Positions 1-9,300 of a stretch of 33,968 bases of DNA are shown in pieces. Source of the stretch: Planctomycetota bacterium. GTDB lineage: Bacteria > Planctomycetota > SZUA-567 > H5-PLA8. The notes beneath the pieces are model-generated. The model saw only the letters and a list, made by a program, of their open reading frames with translations. It was not told the DNA's origin and ran no database searches. A program made the translations under genes and the position numbers. The stretch is from the NCBI GenBank assembly GCA_026692735.1, contig JAPLOD010000001.1:1-33968 (forward strand), given 5' to 3'. How positions within the stretch are numbered: position 1 is the first letter of the stretch; the number at the start of each line of letters is the position of its first letter.

Positions 1-377
1 CCGCCGGTCATGGGCGGGGCGGCGGCGCCGCCAAACCGTTCCCGCGCGGCGTTGACGGCGATCTCGGTGATGTCGAAACCCAGCACGTGCGCGGCGCCGA
101 GCGCCCGCCAGAGTTCCAGGTAGTAGCCCGTGCCGAAGCCCAGTTCCAGCAGTCGCGCGCCGGCCACGCCGATGGTGTGCCGGCGCAGCGCGCGGAGCAG
201 CACGGTGCGGCGCACACGGTAGGCCCAGCGGTTGAAGGCCAGCCCCACCCCGGCGTGCCCTACGCCCGCCAAGTTGAACTCGCGTTCCAGCCGCTGAGTC
301 CAGTAGCGGTCGTTCTCGTAGGTTGCGCGCGGCGGTGTGCCGCTCTCGGCGGCCGTTTCTTTCACGACGGAAGACAT
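1..377 (-). CDS. Class I SAM-dependent methyltransferase, N-terminal part (C-terminus runs off the left window edge)
   Basis: Manual translation from ATG at 377: MSSVVKETAAESGTPPRATYENDRYWTQRLEREFNLAGVGHAGVGLAFNRWAYRVRRTVLLRALRRHTIGVAGARLLELGFGTGYYLELWRALGAAHVLGFDITEIAVNAARERF. LLELGFGTGYYLELW resembles methyltransferase motif I. Absent from the ORF track because it has no stop inside the window. Confidence 0.8.
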   Translation of the reverse strand, partial: MSSVVKETAAESGTPPRATYENDRYWTQRLEREFNLAGVGHAGVGLAFNRWAYRVRRTVLLRALRRHTIGVAGARLLELGFGTGYYLELWRALGAAHVLGFDITEIAVNAARERFGGAAAPPMTG

Positions 378-533
378 GCTGGTTGAGAAGCTAACGCCGG
401 CGGGCCGAACTTTCCAGTTCGCCCAGTGCGATGCCGGACACGCTTTCCAGCGTGGCCGGTGCGATGGAGGGTCCGCCGCTCTGTGCCGCCGATGGTTCCG
501 TCCGGTGGTGCGGCGAGCCGCCAGTGCCACGCT

Positions 534-1301
534 TCAGACCGCAGGCATCTCTTTCCGGCGCTCCAGCCGGCGCCGCGCGCGTTCCCGGTCGAGCGCCTTC
601 AGGATGTCATGAACTTCCTTCTGCAGCGAGTGTTTCAGCCGCGGGTTGACGCGCACAGCCTGGTCCAGACACGTCAGCGCCTGCGTGGGCGAGTCGAGCA
701 TCAGATTCGCCTGCCCCAGCGCCACCATGGCCTCGAAGTTCGCGGGCTCCACCGCGAGCGCCAGCAAGGCGCAGCGCCTGGCGTCCAGAGCGTCACCGCG
801 GCGCAGGGAGAGGCGCGCGCGCTGCGCGTACCCGGCGCTCCATGCGGGGTACTTTTCCAGGAGGCTACTGAGGCCCGCCATGCCGACCGCGGGATCCGCG
901 TCGCTCCGCAGCGCTCTCTCGCGCACCGCGTCCGGCGGGCCGCCGCGCTGTGCCCACACCGACAGCAGGAACGTCTCGGCCAGCGCGCCCACCGTATCCA
1001 GCTCAGCGCCGCCATGCTCGCGCAACAGTAGCAGGAGGACGCGGTCGCCATTGCGGTCGCCGGCCAAGGCCAGCAGCCGCGCGCAATACGCGCGCCGGCG
1101 CGGCGCGTCCTGAGCCACGCCCCAGCGGAGGGCCAGCGTGGCGCCACTGCCCGCACGGCGCAGTTCCCGCGAGAGCGCCTGCGCATCCGCGTCCGGCGTG
1201 GCGATCCGGCTGGCCGCGCCGTAGGAGGCCAGCGGCGCATGCAAGGCCCAGACCAGGGCTGCGATCAGGAACAGAGCAGTGACAGTGAGTATGGCCCGCA
1301 T
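534..1301 (-). CDS. Signal-anchored tetratricopeptide-repeat protein
   Basis: Part of ORF 534..1385; the likely start is MRAILTVTALFLIAALVWAL at 1301 because upstream codons run into a terminator. Contains TPR-like FEAMVALGQANLMLDSPTQALTCLDQAVRVNPRLK. Confidence 0.7.
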   Translation of the reverse strand: MRAILTVTALFLIAALVWALHAPLASYGAASRIATPDADAQALSRELRRAGSGATLALRWGVAQDAPRRRAYCARLLALAGDRNGDRVLLLLLREHGGAELDTVGALAETFLLSVWAQRGGPPDAVRERALRSDADPAVGMAGLSSLLEKYPAWSAGYAQRARLSLRRGDALDARRCALLALAVEPANFEAMVALGQANLMLDSPTQALTCLDQAVRVNPRLKHSLQKEVHDILKALDRERARRRLERRKEMPAV

Positions 1302-1350
1302 GCGATGCCAGCCCGCGATTTCCGGAGTACAGTCTACCACGGACGCAAGA

Positions 1351-1380
1351 AAACGCCCTCCGTTTTGCGGGAGGGCGTTT
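1351..1380 (-). terminator. Intrinsic terminator copy 1
   Basis: Perfect 11-bp stem AAACGCCCTCC / GGAGGGCGTTT, 8-nt loop GTTTTGCG, followed on the minus strand by TTTTCTT. Confidence 0.8.
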
Positions 1381-1381
1381 G

Positions 1382-1543
1382 TCATTGGCCCGTGGTCAGT
1401 TGTCCGTGGATACTGCCTGCGACCTCGCTATCCTTGTCGCGGCCGCATGTGCATCTGACTGGTGGATCAGGCGGAAGGCCACGAAGGCGCGAAGCAACTG
1501 ACAACGGACCACTGACAACTGACCGAAAACACCTGACCAATGG
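1382..1543. repeat. Inverted heptamer array element A
   Basis: Left arm 1382-1409 TCATTGG CCCGTGG TCAGTTG TCCGTGG; right arm 1495-1543 CAACTGA CAACGGA CCACTGA CAACTGA CCGAAAA CACCTGA CCAATGG. The right arm is in reverse-complement orientation. Confidence 0.8.
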
Positions 1544-1598
1544 CCAAGCCTGGCGACCTCTTCCCGGACGACCTAACACCGCCGGCACAAGGCCGCTG

Positions 1599-2306
1599 TC
1601 AGCTTCCGCCAGCAGCGCCACCCGTGCGGATCACGCCGTCCAGGTCGCGGGTGAAGTCGCCCTGCTCGCCCTGCAGGCTGTAGATATCGTTGTCAATGAG
1701 GTCCGTGCCGTCCGCGCCCTTGCCCATGCGGTTCTTGGGGCTATCGCGGAACTCGACCGTGCCCGCGCCGATCAAGACGTTGCCGCCTTGGTTCTCACCA
1801 TGGTTGTCGGACATGGTGCTGCCCGCCGCGCCCTTCTTGTCGGCGGCGACGGCGGTCACGGCGCTGTTGATGCTATGACCGGGGTCATAGGCATAGCCAA
1901 TATTGGCTAACTTCATCTTCGCGCCGGCGTCCTGCAGCTTTCCATTAGCGACGGGCAGGATCTCCATCAGCGCCGCACCCGCGACAGGCTTGGATGGACA
2001 GGAAAACGCCCGTACGTCCTGGATGTAACCTCTGTACAGCAGGTTCACGTCCGCTATCGGGTCACTGGATGCGAACGGGTCCCCGGTGGCCGACGACGTC
2101 GGGAAGTAACCGCCGTTCCCCGGCTGGTCCGCGTACATGTACATAGCCTTGGCCATCTGGCTCAGGTTGGCCGCGCAGGACGTGCGCCGGGCCGCTTCCC
2201 GCGCACGGGCCAGCACCGGAAGGATCAGCCCTGCCAGGATAGCGATGATGGCAATTACCACCAGAAGCTCGATCAGAGTGAACCCTGGATTCCGGCCCCC
2301 CTTCAT
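1599..2306 (-). CDS. Type II secretion/type IV pilin-like prepilin (major-pseudopilin style), paralog 1
   Basis: [66 protein letters not shown] prepilin cleavage motif; strong SD AAAGGAGG upstream of ATG at 2306. The longer ORF start (2531) would translate repeat DNA. Confidence 0.9.
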   Translation of the reverse strand: MKGGRNPGFTLIELLVVIAIIAILAGLILPVLARAREAARRTSCAANLSQMAKAMYMYADQPGNGGYFPTSSATGDPFASSDPIADVNLLYRGYIQDVRAFSCPSKPVAGAALMEILPVANGKLQDAGAKMKLANIGYAYDPGHSINSAVTAVAADKKGAAGSTMSDNHGENQGGNVLIGAGTVEFRDSPKNRMGKGADGTDLIDNDIYSLQGEQGDFTRDLDGVIRTGGAAGGS

Positions 2307-2353
2307 CGCCTGCCTCCTTTCCCCTTGCCTGTAACCCACTCTACGAAGTGCAG

Positions 2354-2395
2354 TACCCCGCTGTTTGGCGCTTTTCGCAGGAAAAGCGGGGCTAC
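2354..2395. repeat. Intergenic hairpin with alternative stems
   Basis: CGCTTTTC-GCAG-GAAAAGCG (2369-2388); competing outer pairing CCCCGCT (2356-2362) with AGCGGGG. Confidence 0.6.
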
Positions 2396-2403
2396 CGCCT
2401 CTA

Positions 2404-2483
2404 CCACAGAGCACACAAAGGACACAGAGAGAACACGAGGTAGATCCAGCCGTGATCCTGTGTGCGCTCTGCGACCTCTGTGG
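2404..2483. repeat. Inverted nonamer array element B
   Basis: Left arm CCACAGAGC ACACAAAGG ACACAGAGA GAACACGAG (2404-2439); right arm CCTGTGTGC GCTCTGCGA CCTCTGTGG (2457-2483), which reads CCACAGAGG TCGCAGAGC GCACACAGG on the other strand. Confidence 0.75.
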
Positions 2484-2533
2484 CAGAAACCCGCTAACGT
2501 CGCTACAGTCTCGGAGAACCCAGTCGGCCAAAA

Positions 2534-2563
2534 AAACGCCCTCCGTCTTGCGGGAGGGCGTTT
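2534..2563 (-). terminator. Intrinsic terminator copy 2, directly downstream of prepilin paralog 2
   Basis: Stem AAACGCCCTCC / GGAGGGCGTTT, loop GTCTTGCG, followed on the minus strand by seven T residues. Confidence 0.85.
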
Positions 2564-2587
2564 GGCCCGAAAGCTCTCCGGTCGCTG

Positions 2588-3289
2588 TTAGCTTCCAGCA
2601 GCGCCACCCGTGCGGATCACGCCGTCCATGTCGCGGGTGAAGTCGCCCTGCTCGCCCTGGAGGCTGTAGATATCATTGTCAATGAGATCCGTGCCGTCCG
2701 AGCCCTTGCCCATGCGGTTCTTGGGGCTATCGCGGAACTCGACCGTGCCCGCGCCGATCAAGACGTTTCCGCCTTGGTTATCACCATGGTTGTCGGACAC
2801 GGTGCTGCCCGCCGCGCCCTTCTTGTCGGCAGCGATGGCCGACACGGCATTATTCGGCCCGTGGCCAGGGTCATAGCCATAGCCAATATTGGCTAACTTC
2901 ATCTTCGCGCCGGCGTCCTGCAGCTTCCCATCCTTGACGGGCAGGATCTCCATCAGCGCGGAGCCCGACACAGGCTTGGACGGACACGAGAAGACTCTCA
3001 CGTCCATAATGTAGCCCCTGTACAGCAGGTTCAGGTCTGCCATCGGGTCACTGGATGCATACGGATCGGACGTGGATGAGGTGGTGGGGAAACAGCCGTT
3101 CGCCGGCACGTCCGCATACATGTACATGGCCTTGGCCATCTGGTTCAGATTGCTGGCACACGATGTCCGACGGGCCGCCTCGCGCGCGCGAGCCAGCACT
3201 GGAAGGATCAACCCTGCCAGAATTGCGATGATGGCGATAACCACCAGCAACTCGATCAACGTGAATCCGTGCTTCTTCGCTCGGATCAT
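2588..3289 (-). CDS. Prepilin paralog 2
   Basis: [69 protein letters not shown] upstream of ATG at 3289; near-identical to paralog 1 at both ends. Confidence 0.9.
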   Translation of the reverse strand: MIRAKKHGFTLIELLVVIAIIAILAGLILPVLARAREAARRTSCASNLNQMAKAMYMYADVPANGCFPTTSSTSDPYASSDPMADLNLLYRGYIMDVRVFSCPSKPVSGSALMEILPVKDGKLQDAGAKMKLANIGYGYDPGHGPNNAVSAIAADKKGAAGSTVSDNHGDNQGGNVLIGAGTVEFRDSPKNRMGKGSDGTDLIDNDIYSLQGEQGDFTRDMDGVIRTGGAAGS

Positions 3290-3486
3290 CCCACACCTCC
3301 TCACAGGTAGCTGCTTCTACGCGCACAGTGCGCGAAGCCACAATTCCTTGTCTAAGACCCGAGAGGGAACGCCCCTCTGAATCTAGTCCTCTGCATCCCT
3401 CGTGCTCACCCTAGGCATGACTACGAAAGATTGTTGTAGACGGTTTGCTGCTTTTTCCAAGAAACTTTTCCACGAATCCCCAGGAC

Positions 3487-3535
3487 CGGATCACGGATAC
3501 CGGATACCGGATGGCGGATGACGGATTGCGGAGTG
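3487..3535. repeat. Tandem heptamer array C (CGGATNN x7)
   Basis: CGGATCA CGGATAC CGGATAC CGGATGG CGGATGA CGGATTG CGGAGTG with uninterrupted 7-bp periodicity. Confidence 0.85.
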
Positions 3536-3680
3536 CTCGGCGCAGCAGATTCTCTTGGGGATTTGTGTTGTGCACGGGAGAGGTTAGGGTATTATTTGGT
3601 TTGGGCTGGGATCTCGAATCCCCTATACTCTGGCTCGTCTCACCGACGCGACAGACGGAACCGAGGTCAGCTCAGGTTTT

Positions 3681-3708
3681 CGATTTGCGATTTTCGATTG
3701 CCGATCGG
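3681..3708. repeat. Tandem heptamer array D (CGATNNN x4)
   Basis: CGATTTG CGATTTT CGATTGC CGATCGG, uninterrupted 7-bp period. Confidence 0.75.
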
Positions 3709-3845
3709 GCGCTGGACTGGTAGCGCCACGCGTGGGGAGCGTCTGGCGCGCGGGGCATCGGGTGAGCGGACGGCGGCGCACTGGCTGCGGACAGTACCGC
3801 TCCTATTCGTCGTCTCACGCCTCCACTACCATGCGCCGAACCAGC

Positions 3846-4085
3846 TTAGCCATGGATGGCGTGCCGGTAGAGGTTAAGTCCCGCGTAACGCGGTTTGCGC
3901 AGCTTCATTGCACCGACCACGCGCCGGGCTTCGAGGCAACTCTCAATGGCGTCAACCGCGTTTCTGTAAGCTTCCTGCAGGGACTTGCCGGAAGCTATAC
4001 ATCCCGGAATGGCCGGAACCTGTGCGGTGAAATATCCATCCTCATCCTGAAAATAATCAATCTCGAACTCCCGATGCTTCTTCAT
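3846..4085 (-). CDS. hicB: HicB-family antitoxin-like protein
   Basis: MKKHREFEIDYFQDEDGYFTAQVPAIPGCIASGKSLQEAYRNAVDAIESCLEARRVVG: typical HicB fold sequence (GYF-A-VP-IPGC---G-S--EA--NA-DAIE-CLE). The ORF track merged it into a 659-aa antisense ORF. Confidence 0.8.
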   Translation of the reverse strand: MKKHREFEIDYFQDEDGYFTAQVPAIPGCIASGKSLQEAYRNAVDAIESCLEARRVVGAMKLRKPRYAGLNLYRHAIHG

Positions 4086-4208
4086 GCTTGAGATAGTAAC
4101 ATCTTCGCGCTCTGATGGCAAAAGAAGCCCGGCCTGCGCGTGGTTCGCTTGCCTTAGACAAGCCGGTAGCGTATCCTGCGACGGGAAGATGAGGGAAGAC
4201 AAGCGGCC

Positions 4209-6275
4209 ATGAATCTGCTGAACCCCTGGTATCTCACCGGCCTGGCCGCGGTCGCCGTCCCGATCCTGATCCATATTCTGCAGCGCGATCGCATCCGGCG
4301 CATCGTGTTCCCGGCCACGCGCTTTTTGCTCGGCGCCTCCCGCAACATCACCCGTACCCAGGCGCTGCGCGAACTGATCCTGCTGATCCTGCGCGCGACG
4401 GCGATGTTCCTGCTGGCGCTGGCGCTGACGCGTCCGTTCTTCATGAAAGCCGACGAGGCGAGCGCGGCGGGGGGAACCGCCGGCAAAGTCGCGGTCGTCG
4501 TGATTGATACGTCCGCATCCATGCGCATCGGCTCGCGCATGCAGGAAGCCAGGCAGCAGGCGCTCGACAGCATCGGCAAGTACCACGCACACATTGACCG
4601 CGTGGCGCTGATGACGATTGACCAGGAAGCCCGGCGCGTGGTGGATCTCACGGGCAACCTGGACGAGGTGCGCGCCGCCATCAACACGCTCGAGGCCGGC
4701 TACGGCGGCACGAACCTGCTTGCCGGACTGCGCGAGGCCGACCGGCTCCTGCAGGGCGACGATTACAAGCATGTCGGACGCGAGATCGTCCTGGTCTCGG
4801 ACCTGCAGCGCAGCGGCTGGTCGCAGTTCCATGGCGACTGGCGCGTGATGCCGGGGACGGATTTGAGGGTCAAACCGGTCGCGTTGAGCGCCGCTGATAA
4901 CGTGGCGATTACGCAAGTCGCCATTCCGAAAAGCAGCGTGGTTTCGACCCGCGCCGAACCGCTGAGCCTGCAGGTCGTCAACTTCGGCCGGCAGGAACGC
5001 AAGAACGTCAAGGTGACGCTGACGATTGACGGCGCCAAGATTGACGAGAAGTTCGTGAACCTCGGCCCCGGCAAGACCGAAGTCGTCCGTTTCACCTACA
5101 AGTTCGAGAAACCCGGCGACAGCGCGGGCACGATCGTCGTTGACGCGAAGGACGACTTCCCGGACGACAACAGTTGGTTCTTCAACGTGCGCGTCCTGCC
5201 GCGCGTGCAGGTGCTGCTGGTGAACGGCAGTCCGAATGCGGCGGCGGCGAAAGACGACGGGCGCTTCGTCAAAGAAGCGCTCTCCGTGCCGGGCACGCCG
5301 TTCCAGGTGCGGGAGATCGGGCCGCAGGCGTTCACCGCCAAAGACCTGGAAGGCTGCCAGGCGGTTGTCTTCGCCAACGTCGGCTCTCTTGCGGAAGCGC
5401 TGGCCGGGCCGATGAAGACGTTCATCGAAAACGGCGGCGGAATCATGGTATTCCCGGGCGACCGCGTCATTGCCGACGATTTCAACCGCAGTTTCACCGG
5501 CCTGGTGCCCTGCCGCCTGAAGCAGGTCTGCGCGAAGGACGACAAGAGCGAAGGCTGGACGATCGGCGAGATCGAACTGCAGCATCCGATCTTCCAGCAC
5601 TTCACGACGCCGCAAAGCGGCGATTTCGCCAGCGCCAAGTTCAGCAAGTATTTCTCGATCACCGATTCGCAGGCGGCGCGTGTGCTCGCGCGCTACATTG
5701 ACGGCCCTCCCGCGCTGCTGGAACAGGGCATCGGCAAGGGCTACAGCCTGCTGTTCACGTCCAGCGCCGGCATGAAGTGGAACGACTTCTGCCTGCAGGG
5801 CGGCGTGTTCGTGCCGTTCATCCATGAGTCAATGAAGTACCTGGCCGTGCACAGCGAAGGCATCACGGCCGCCGCTGTCGGCGAGGCGCTCGCGTTCGGC
5901 GGCGCCAAAGTCGAGGTCATCAGACCCGACGGCGAGAAACTCAAGCCCGCTCCGGGATCAGCGGCCCTGTCCGCGCCGATGCCGGGCATCTACGCCGTCA
6001 AGAACGGCGATAAAGACGAAAAGCTGGCGGTCAACATTCCGCGCGCGGAAGCCGAACCGGCCATGATGGACGGCCAGGAGATGATCGCGGCCGTTGCGTC
6101 CGACCCCGACGGCCAGCAGAAAGTGATCGAAGGACACAAGGTCTGGGTGGCGGCCTCGAATTCCGTTCGGGAACGTATCGAGGGCGGACAAAAACTGGGC
6201 TGGTACCTGTTGATCGCGCTGGTGGTGCTGCTTTTCGCCGAACACGTCCTGGCCAACAACACGTCCAGGCGGTGA
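4209..6275 (+). CDS. BatA-like membrane protein with von Willebrand factor A domain
   Basis: N-terminal MNLLNPWYLTGLAAVAVPILIHILQRDRIRRIVFPATRFL (BatA-type TM start), MIDAS DTSAS, C-terminal TM helix LGWYLLIALVVLLFAEHVL. Confidence 0.88.
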   Translation: MNLLNPWYLTGLAAVAVPILIHILQRDRIRRIVFPATRFLLGASRNITRTQALRELILLILRATAMFLLALALTRPFFMKADEASAAGGTAGKVAVVVIDTSASMRIGSRMQEARQQALDSIGKYHAHIDRVALMTIDQEARRVVDLTGNLDEVRAAINTLEAGYGGTNLLAGLREADRLLQGDDYKHVGREIVLVSDLQRSGWSQFHGDWRVMPGTDLRVKPVALSAADNVAITQVAIPKSSVVSTRAEPLSLQVVNFGRQERKNVKVTLTIDGAKIDEKFVNLGPGKTEVVRFTYKFEKPGDSAGTIVVDAKDDFPDDNSWFFNVRVLPRVQVLLVNGSPNAAAAKDDGRFVKEALSVPGTPFQVREIGPQAFTAKDLEGCQAVVFANVGSLAEALAGPMKTFIENGGGIMVFPGDRVIADDFNRSFTGLVPCRLKQVCAKDDKSEGWTIGEIELQHPIFQHFTTPQSGDFASAKFSKYFSITDSQAARVLARYIDGPPALLEQGIGKGYSLLFTSSAGMKWNDFCLQGGVFVPFIHESMKYLAVHSEGITAAAVGEALAFGGAKVEVIRPDGEKLKPAPGSAALSAPMPGIYAVKNGDKDEKLAVNIPRAEAEPAMMDGQEMIAAVASDPDGQQKVIEGHKVWVAASNSVRERIEGGQKLGWYLLIALVVLLFAEHVLANNTSRR

Positions 6276-6359
6276 GATTGTCTGGGAGATTATACGTACT
6301 GCTCGACGCGACCAGTGTAGTTGTAGCAGAGGCAAATGGGCCTTTGTTCGAGGTGAACC

Positions 6360-9300
6360 ATGGAGCCATATGTCGAACTACAGTCACACCTGAACCGGGT
6401 CCGCTGGGCTTGGAAACGCGCCGCCGCGCTGCAGGGACTTGCGGCCGTCGTCATGGAAGGCCTGGGCATGTTCCTGCTGTTCGCGCTGGTGGATTACATG
6501 TACAGCCTGCAGCAGCCGACGCGCGTCGCCTTTCTCACGATCATGGGCGCGGTGCTGGCATTCCTGTTTGGGCGGCACGTGCTGAGGCCGCTGCTGCGCG
6601 TCATTCCCGACGACCAGGTCGCGCTGTATATCGAAGAACGCCAGCAGGAGACCGAAGGCGCGCTGCTGTCGGCGACGACGTTCGGCAAAGGCGACGACAA
6701 GAGTTCTTCGGCGCTCTACAACTTCATCGTCGAAACCATCGTCTCTGCCGCGGTAACAAAAGCCGGCAGCATTCAGCTTTCCAAGCTGGTCGACGTCCGA
6801 AAGTTGCGCAAGTACGCCATCGCCGCGGTCATCGTGCTGCTGTTCTTTGGCCTCAGCGCCTTCAAGTTTTCGAGCTTCATCGGCGCACGGGCGACGCGTC
6901 TGCTGATGCCCTGGCAAGTGACCGACGAGGACCGCCGCGCGATGGGCACGCTGCTAAACGGCGAGCCGAAGATCCTGTTTGAAGTGGACATCACGCCCCC
7001 GGGGGGGCGCGTCCTGCGCGGCTCGGCGATCGGCGTGAAAGCGAAGCTCAGCCGCACCCCTCGCGAGGACGTTTGCATCAAGTTCCGCACGAAAGGCACA
7101 ATCGAATTCCAGCAGCTCAAAATGGAAGAGATCGAGGAGCTCAACTCATTTGCCATTCGGCTGCCGGATATCAATGACGATCTGGAATTCATGATTCAGA
7201 GCGGCAGAGAGGTGTCAAAAACGAATTACGCTGTCGCTGTGTACGACAAGCTGGAGATCAAAGGCTATGAGTTGACGCTGACGCCGCCCGCGTACACCAA
7301 GCAGAACACGGTCGTGGAAACCAGCCAGGCGGCGGATATCACGGCGCTGATCGGGACGAAGGTGAAATTCCGCGCGCTGGCCAACACGCCGCTGGAAAGA
7401 GGCGAACTGAAGTTCGACAACGGGAAGGAGCTGGTCCTTGTCGGCGAGGCCGGCGAGCGGGCCGCCGTCGGCGAATTCACGATCGAAAAAGACGCGGCGT
7501 ACACGGTCAAGCTGCGCAGCGCCGACGGCCAGGATTCGGAACCCGGCATCGCTTTCATGATCAAGGCGCTGACGGACGAGCCGCCGACGCTGTCGGTCGT
7601 CGCGCCGGCGTCGGACATGGCCTGCCACCCGGACGCCGAAGTGGACTTCACCGCCAAAGTGCAGGAAGACGTCGGGATCGGCAGCGTGGAGCTGGTCTAC
7701 AACTTCTCCTCGGGCCCGGATGCGCCGCACCGCGTGCCGTTCAAAGTCGAAGACGCCGGCCCGGGCGAGAAAGAACTCAGCGTCATGCTGCCGATGGCGG
7801 AACTGCAGCCGCGCGTCAACGCCGGCGACTCACTCTTCTACCACATGATCGTCAAGGATCTCAAAGGCCAGGACGCGGTTTCGGACATCTACATGCTAAA
7901 GGTGCGGCCGTTCGAGATCGCGGGCGCCTATCCCAGCGGCGGGACGCACGCGCGCGCGCATGCGCCACCGCTGGACCTGATGATCTTTATTGCGGCGGTC
8001 TGGAACGTGCACATCCAGAAGGATCACATTGAGAAAACAGACTACGATCAGCGTTGCGACTCGCTGTGGGAGAAGATGACCGACGGCGGCAAGCCGCGGT
8101 CGTTCAAGAAGCCGAAGATTTCACTGCTGCCGCCCGAGAAAGCCGCGCTGGTGCTGCAAGGCGACGAGTATGTCGCGCGCGGCATCGAAATCCTCAAGAA
8201 ACACGACGCCGGCGCAGCGGTCGCCGAACTGCGCCAGGGCCTGGGGCTGTACGAGAGGGCCGGGACCGGGCTGGACTGGAAGGACAAGATGCCCACACGC
8301 GAAATTGGCGAGGGTGTGGTTGACGGCAAGCCTTTCGACCCGATGAAGGACGCGCTGGGTTTCGTCAAGCTGGACATTCCGACGCCGGAATACGCGGCGC
8401 CGCAGTACGACATGAAGCTGCCGCAGTACCGCCGCGCCATCAAGAGCGAAGAGGCGAAGGAACTGCGCGAGGAAACTCAGAAGCTGCAGAAGAAGGAGCA
8501 GCAGTTGATAGACGAGGCCAAGAAACTGGCCGCGACCAAGGAAGAGGATAAGCCGAGGCAGAATCAGGACGAGAAGAAGGAGGACCCGCAGCTCGCTCAG
8601 AAGCCCGAGGACAAGAACGAACAGAAACCGGGGGACACCAAGGAACAGAAACCGGAAGAGAGGAATGATCGGAAGCCGGACGCGAAGGGCGACCAGAAGC
8701 CTGAGGGGAAGCCGCTGCAAAGGAATGAGCGCAAGGGCGATCCGGAGAACCAGGACCAGAATTCGGCGGAACGCGAGGAACGCAAGAAGACGCTGGAGAA
8801 GCAGCAGGAACAGCTCGCCAACGACGCCAGGAAACTTGCGAACAAGCTCGCGGCCAAACTTCAGACGCCGGACAAGGAAGCCAAGGACGTCCTGGGCCAT
8901 CTCCGCAAGTCTGCAAAGGAAATGGAGGAAGCCACCAAACAGATCAAGGAAGACAACCTCCAGAAGGCGGCCGCGCGCGGCGAGCAGGCCAAGGAGGAAC
9001 TCGTCAAGGCGGCCGAGAAACTGGAAGTCTCCCAATACGACAGCCTGGAAAAAGCGGTCGAAGCGGCCGAGGAACGGGCGCTGCAGATCGCCGACGAGCA
9101 GAAGAAGATTCAGCAGGCCGCCAATCGCGTCGTCGAGGAAGCCGAGAAGCGCGCGGAAAAGACCGAGAAGAAGAACGAGCCCAAGCTGACGCCGCAGGAA
9201 CTGCAGAAGATGCAGGGACTCGCCAAGCTGCAGGTCGAAAACCAGAAGAACGCGGAGAACCTCGAGAATTACGTCAACGAAGTCGCCAAATGGGCGGAAG

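Noticed and set aside
1382-1543. CRISPR array
   Set aside because: Units are only 7 bp, contiguous without spacers, and inverted; no cas genes in the window.
2307-2531. N-terminal extension of prepilin paralog 1 ([14 protein letters not shown]...)
   Set aside because: Translation of repeat element B and a hairpin; real start is at 2306 with a strong SD.
4086-5825. Upstream part of the 659-aa minus-strand ORF 3846..5825
   Set aside because: Antisense to the vWA gene with clear domain content on +; only the last 80 codons (HicB) are real. Long antisense ORFs are expected at this GC content.
7945-7975. Alternating GCGCGCGCATGCGC tract as Z-DNA element
   Set aside because: Coding (THARAHAPP) and short; expected in GC-rich genes.
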